A DNA stretch of 64,000 nucleotides from Piezodorus guildinii (lineage: Eukaryota > Arthropoda > Insecta > Hemiptera > Pentatomidae): NCBI GenBank assembly GCA_023052935.1, contig CM041294.1, positions 22,654,635 to 22,718,634 of the forward strand, given 5' to 3'. A model generated the notes under the pieces. It was not told where the DNA came from. It searched no databases and saw only the letters and a program-made list of their open reading frames with translations. Made by a program: the position numbers and the translations under genes. How positions within the stretch are numbered: the first letter of the stretch is position 1; each line of letters starts with the position of its first letter. This document shows positions 59,240-64,000 of the stretch, in pieces.

Positions 59240-60300
59240 ATAAAAAAATAAAATACAAATAAAATAAAATAAACAATAATAATTAGCAAAAAAAATATAT
59301 ATCCATTTCTTATGACTTCAAAAACAAAACAAAATCATAATAAATAAATTAAGATACATTTTTTTGAGTTAGTGATCTATCACAAAACCTCTTAAATTTA
59401 GGCTTACTCTGGTGTAAAAGTACAGTTTTTTAGTATTTTCAGAGGTTATATTTTTGAGATATAGTCTGAAGTATGAATGTGTTAACTGGGATATGGCTTT
59501 TATGAATTGATTTAATAATATTGACTTCTCAAACACTTTTCTAGAAATAAGGATTGGTGGATGAAGGTTATATTTGATTCAAAGAAATGAATAGTTCCAT
59601 TGGCAAACAAAAATTAAATTTTTCCTCGTGGTTTTCATAACTATTAAAATGCGAATGACCGTTCCAATGTTCCGTTGCTCCGTAATTCGAGGTATTGGGA
59701 AACCAGAAGGTAGAGATCCGGGTTATGACGCTGAGTTGCCAAGAGCCGAGGGATTCCCTCTTCAGCGGTTCAATGCCATCGAGATCCCTGACTCAGTCAT
59801 CCTCTTGTATTAGTATCACGATCTTTAGTAGGCAGTAAGCTACGGATAATGCTAAAAATAAATCCCTAATTCCCTATGCAAATTCGCTCGCTTAGCCAAA
59901 CCTAGCCAACCAGACCTGATCCTAATCCTACGTCCTGCCTGCTCTTATTAGAATGGAGGATTTAGTACAAAGCTGAAATGCTAATTAGAAATATTTATTG
60001 AGCTTAATGAAAGCTTATTGTATAATTAAACATTCTTGATGTTTCTTTGTAAGCCATTATTCTATCGACACAAAACATTAATGATCCATATGGCGATATG
60101 TTTTGAGTCTGGAGTAGGCGTGTAAAATAAAGTTAAAAAAAAAAAAAAAAACCAATCCCAACTTATTCCGCAAGTTTAAGATCGTTTATATTTAAGGATT
60201 AATTATCTTGCTATTCTTTTAGAATTTTACTTGATTAAGCATTGTTAAAGGAAGTTTGTGTGTGACATACCTACCACTTAACCAGTTTGAAAGTTATTAT
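59240..60300. other. Unrecognised stretch
   Basis: Mostly AT-rich. 59640-59950 is GC-richer with a short open frame (59628-59813, +) that matches nothing I recognise. Confidence 0.45.
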
Positions 60301-60303
60301 GTA

Positions 60304-61088
60304 TTGGGTTGATGCAAAATTAATGCAGGTTTCCTCTATTGCAATATCTTAATTCCAATTGTGTAAACAAAGCTAATCCTAACATTGATCATTATTATAC
60401 CAAAACAAACCTTATCTAATACCCTCTCTTTCACCATGAATTTGTTTAGTAAAATCGTTTTGTTCAGTGTGTTCAAAGGTCTTGAATCGAAAATGTCAAA
60501 GTGCGATTTTCGTCAAATTTATTTTTACGAATTTAAATTAGGGCGCAGCGCTGCGCAAACGGCTCGTAATATTAATGAAGTGTGGGGTCAGGGGGCTATT
60601 AATGAGAGCACGGTGCAGCGTTGGTTCCAGAAGTTTCGCAGAGGAGATTTCGGAACTCAAAAATTGCAACGTCTTTGCCCAGCATTGATGAATCGGAAGG
60701 GGCCGATCCTGCTCCACGATAACGCCAGACCACACGTTGCACAACCAACGCTTCGACGACTGCACGAGTTGGGCTACGAAGTTCTCCAACATCCGCCTTA
60801 TTCACCTGACCTCTCTCCTACAGACTTCCACTTTTTCAGGCATCTGGACAACTTTTTGAGGGAGAAAAATTTTCAAAACCAGGACGACATTGAAAATTCT
60901 TTTCGTGATTTCATTGAGTCCAGGGATTCGGATTTTTTTTCTGGTGGAATAAGAAAGCTTGTTGAACGTTGGCAAAAGTGCATTGATTCAGATGGAAATT
61001 ATTTTGATTAAATATATATGGTTGAAGTAAAGATATGGCGTATTTACAATACCTACTAAAAACCTGCATTAATTTTGCATCAACCCAA
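60304..61088 (+). mobile_element. Mariner element, complete ends, internal deletion
   Basis: Terminal inverted repeats TTGGGTTGATGCAAAATTAA and its inverse (61069-61088), flanked by TA at 60302-60303 and 61089-61090. 785 bp against about 1.3 kb usual. Contains one open frame. Confidence 0.95.
60493..61011 (+). CDS. Internally deleted mariner transposase, frame intact
   Basis: The start was chosen at ATG 60493 (MSKCDFRQIYFYEFKLG), where mariner proteins normally begin; the frame is open from 60385. An N-terminal helix-turn-helix (STVQRWFQKFRRGDF) joins directly to the C-terminal catalytic part (PALMNRKG, LLHDNARPHVA, YSPDLSPTDFHFF). About 170 residues holding the first catalytic Asp are gone, yet the reading frame is kept over 172 codons. 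It cannot catalyse transposition but may still bind the termini. The N-terminus is nearest mellifera-type mariners by eye. Confidence 0.9.
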   Translation: MSKCDFRQIYFYEFKLGRSAAQTARNINEVWGQGAINESTVQRWFQKFRRGDFGTQKLQRLCPALMNRKGPILLHDNARPHVAQPTLRRLHELGYEVLQHPPYSPDLSPTDFHFFRHLDNFLREKNFQNQDDIENSFRDFIESRDSDFFSGGIRKLVERWQKCIDSDGNYFD

Positions 61089-61270
61089 TATATATATAGA
61101 CCGACATCCCCAATATTTTCTTGATATATTTCAAGCCTTTGGTAGTTAAAATATATTAAGTACTGTGGATGGAAAATAATGTTAATCCATTATGGTGAAA
61201 ATATCTTCTAATACTGCTAATTTGGCTCGTTTTAAAAGAAACTTAAATCCGTGAACTGATAAAAAGTAAC

Positions 61271-61566
61271 TAAATGAGGAAGATGGTTGGGGGTGCGGTC
61301 ATTAAAGAGAAACACACATTAAAACTTAGTGATATTTTAATTACAAGCCGATGTTTAGGCCTACATTGTGACGGTGTCTAAAGAAGTTAAGAAGACACTT
61401 TTTTAAACAACGTCTCATAGTCAACCCTGATGAAGGCCCACAATGTAGGCCGAAACGTCGGCACATAATTAAAATAGCACTTGTTTTAATGTGTGTTTCT
61501 CTTTAATGACCGCACCTCCTACCATCTTCCTCATCTAATTGCTCAACGGTCAACTAAACCAAATCA
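61271..61566. mobile_element. Small inverted-pair insertion with 14-bp target duplication, Penelope-like architecture
   Basis: Arms 61271-61371 and 61439-61541 are inverse copies with some mismatches (attaaagagaaacacacatt and inverse). TGATAAAAAGTAAC flanks the unit at 61257-61270 and 61567-61580. One arm is about 25 bp longer at its outer end. The centre carries CTGATGA...GGCCGAAAC, a hammerhead-like core. No coding capacity. Confidence 0.75.
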
Positions 61567-61689
61567 TGATAAAAAGTAACGAGTTATCATAACTGTTACT
61601 GTTACTGTTACAAAATAATAGTAATAAGACTTTACAGCAAAAGCTAGGGTAGTTGATATACCTGGCTTATCTTCTCCCAGTCCCTCAAA

Positions 61690-61905
61690 CAATGGTTACA
61701 CAAAGTTGGTAGGGTTTGGGCCTATGTCACACTCGCTGTCAGGTGTTTCTCTAAACTTCGGGTACCCACATTATAGAAGCTGGGTAGGCTCTAGGAAGAG
61801 ACCCTCTCCATATGCCAGAGTCACTCCTTAGCTGAAATAACAGAAAAAATAATTCTGCCTCATCCGGGATTCAAATTCAGCACCTGGAGAACTCTACATC
61901 GTATT
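61690..61905 (-). mobile_element. SINE-A copy, diverged
   Basis: The inverse of the SINE-A body (agaagctgggt, gggtaccca) and of the B box region (gggattcaaattcagc at 61867-61882). Confidence 0.78.
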
Positions 61906-61944
61906 CCACTTAGTTGATATTAGTATATTATATTCCAAAGTAAG

Positions 61945-62095
61945 AACAAAAACCTTCACCTCTTCAAACCATGAAGAATCTTGGGTCTAGTAAGTATAGA
62001 GATTTGTTCTATTTCTAGGCGGTGTGAGAAAGTTGTTAAATCACGCTAATATGTCCTGTTTCATCCATTTTTTTTTAATACTCACATTATTGTAT
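61945..62095 (-). mobile_element. SINE-A fragment
   Basis: Inverse of the SINE-A 3' part (aaaccatgaagaatcttggg, agtatagagatt, ctatttctaggc), joined to the previous copy in the same orientation. Confidence 0.68.
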
Positions 62096-62099
62096 AAGA

Positions 62100-64000
62100 T
62101 GCCTATGGCTATTGCAATGTTTATATTGATTCTGTTATTATGAAAAACGTATTACAAGCTAATTTATTTTTTTTTTTATTTATGAGGATTTTGAATTTTT
62201 CAATTTCCTTGAGCTGTGAAAATCATTTTTTATTATTATAATCACCAGCTAATTTATTTTGATTGAATTTCAACACGTTTTTCCCCGCATTTCTTTTTAA
62301 ACTTTGCTGCTTTCAGCTCCCTCTGTACCCGGTAGAGTTGTCATCTAGAGTGTTACTTAAAATATTAAATGTAAGGATAATACGTTTATTTTCTGTACTA
62401 GTAGTAAAAATAAAACTTGCAGTAACCTCACAAGTTTTGGATTAGTTAATAAAAAATACTTTAGTTACCAGAGAGCGTATTTTTTAAACCTTATTTTAAA
62501 CTCTTATGTACTTTTATTAATCACTGCACCATTTAACAGATTTGTTGGTGAATCTATTTTTTGCCTTATTCTGTAAATAATTACGAACATTTTATAGAAA
62601 CGAGGAAAAGTTCAGTTTAGAAAAAAAGGTTATCTTTAGACTATTTCGAAACTATGTCTAACTACCATTGTGACTTTGTTTTCTAGAGGCAATATATCTA
62701 TTCTATAAAACTTTACAGGAAGCGCGAAAATCTTCCATTAAATTATTACTAATATATAATTTAAAATAATTAAATTATATATTTAGTATAATCTATTATA
62801 ATCTAGAATTTGTTTACTACATTAATGAGAATTATTTTTACGTCATGGGAGGAAGGAGTTTAATATGATTTGAGTAGAAATTAAATGCTTAATTAGTAGC
62901 TTTCGAAAAATAATGGGATTTCTGAATCGGATTTTAAAATGACTTGATTCGGTGAGGCGGATAGCGAATTTGAATGAATGAATAAATAACTTTATTTGCT
63001 TTCAGGTAACCCCATACAAATAACATAACAAATATATAATACAAAACATATTTCAATAAAAGAGTTAACAAGGTACTAATTCGCAACGTTATCAGCTCTA
63101 GGTACATTGAATAATAATAAATTACAATAAAACTTATAACAAAATAACGCTAAGACAATATATGAATAATATAATAGTTTCAAATATAATGAATGAATTA
63201 TTTATTTTACATTATACGGCGGAACACGATAAATAATATAATAAAGTTAACAAATAAGTTCATTCATTTATTATAAATGATCTAATTTGGCAACATTGCC
63301 TGGCATAATAATAAATGTTTTTTAATTCCTCAATATCTTCGTGGTAGGGCGATAAACTTTGTACTGTTCATAGCGAATTTCGATAGAACTACACGATTAA
63401 AATACAAATACGTCAATATATATATTTTTTTTTGTAAATAATGACCTCTAAACAATTTTTAGAAATCAACGTCTTAATTATAGATAAAATAAAAACGTTT
63501 TCACTCATTTTGTAAAGTTAATATTTCGAAAGGTAGTAAAATATCAAAGTAAAATCAAACTCTATAGAAATTATGGAAAATTAAAATCTCCAAAATCTGA
63601 TAAGACCATAATGGATTTGACACCTTGGATTTTGTAATCAGACCTCAAATCCTCCCACAAAACATATATATATGTTTGTGTATGTGTATAGTATTCAATA
63701 AAATTAAAATAGTTATTCCTTTTAATCTTGAATTTGAAATAACGGGTTTTTTTTTTATACACCCATTAATATAATGAACCATGGACTCTTTTTTTTTTTT
63801 TTTTTACAAATTCAATAAGTTGTCTAATTTTCTGTGAATATTTTTTTAAGATAATGTTCAGTATCTGGAAAGTTTGCAAGAATTGAAAGATCATATGCTA
63901 AAGGCATGTAATCGAAATTCAGACTAGCCTTTGCATACCTACGCCTGATGACGTTAAATGAATAAAGAATCAACAACTACATGCCGTATTTTATTTGTTG
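62100..64000. other. Unrecognised AT-rich end of window
   Basis: No gene. A retroelement-like tail with (GAAT)n lies at 62970-63035: the minus strand reads caaataaagttatttattca after a gtatggggtta block. Otherwise nothing is supported. Confidence 0.5.

Overview
The window looks like AT-rich nuclear DNA from an animal, most likely an insect or other arthropod. The reasons are short spliced exons with GT/AG introns and dense non-LTR retrotransposons of the Jockey, RTE and R1 types. Mariner and hAT elements, tRNA-derived SINEs and a Penelope-like element are also present. The species cannot be named from sequence alone.

Region 1 (1-20519) is the 3' two thirds of one host gene, DNA topoisomerase II, on the + strand. 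Twenty-two coding exons from 2499 to the stop at 20517-20519 encode about 1255 residues. They run from the end of the ATPase/transducer part through Toprim, the winged-helix domain with the catalytic tyrosine, the tower, the C-gate coiled coil and an acidic/basic C-terminal tail. The first exons lie upstream of the window. The introns hold a 1.9-kb hAT-type element, degraded RTE-like LINE pieces, two tRNA-derived SINE families (called SINE-A and SINE-B here) and fragments of a repeat called family X here.

Region 2 (20520-64000) shows no recognisable host gene. It is a graveyard of nested mobile elements. LINE-L (two copies) shares its 3' tail hairpin with SINE-A. There are two Jockey-type families plus a third decayed one, and an R1-type LINE sitting in a CA repeat. 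Family X (about 0.9 kb) has a subterminal inverted repeat, a CA microsatellite and a 3' hairpin. Two copies of one small hAT MITE carry 8-bp target duplications. A mariner has an in-frame internal deletion. The most striking object is a Penelope-like element arranged as two 5'-truncated copies head to head (52690-56500), flanked by a 14-bp target duplication. A much smaller inverted-pair insertion of similar architecture, also with a 14-bp duplication, lies at 61271-61566.

Family names such as X, SINE-A, SINE-B, LINE-L, Jockey-A and Jockey-B are labels used only in this annotation. Calls rest on reading the sequence and remembered family hallmarks; no database search was run.
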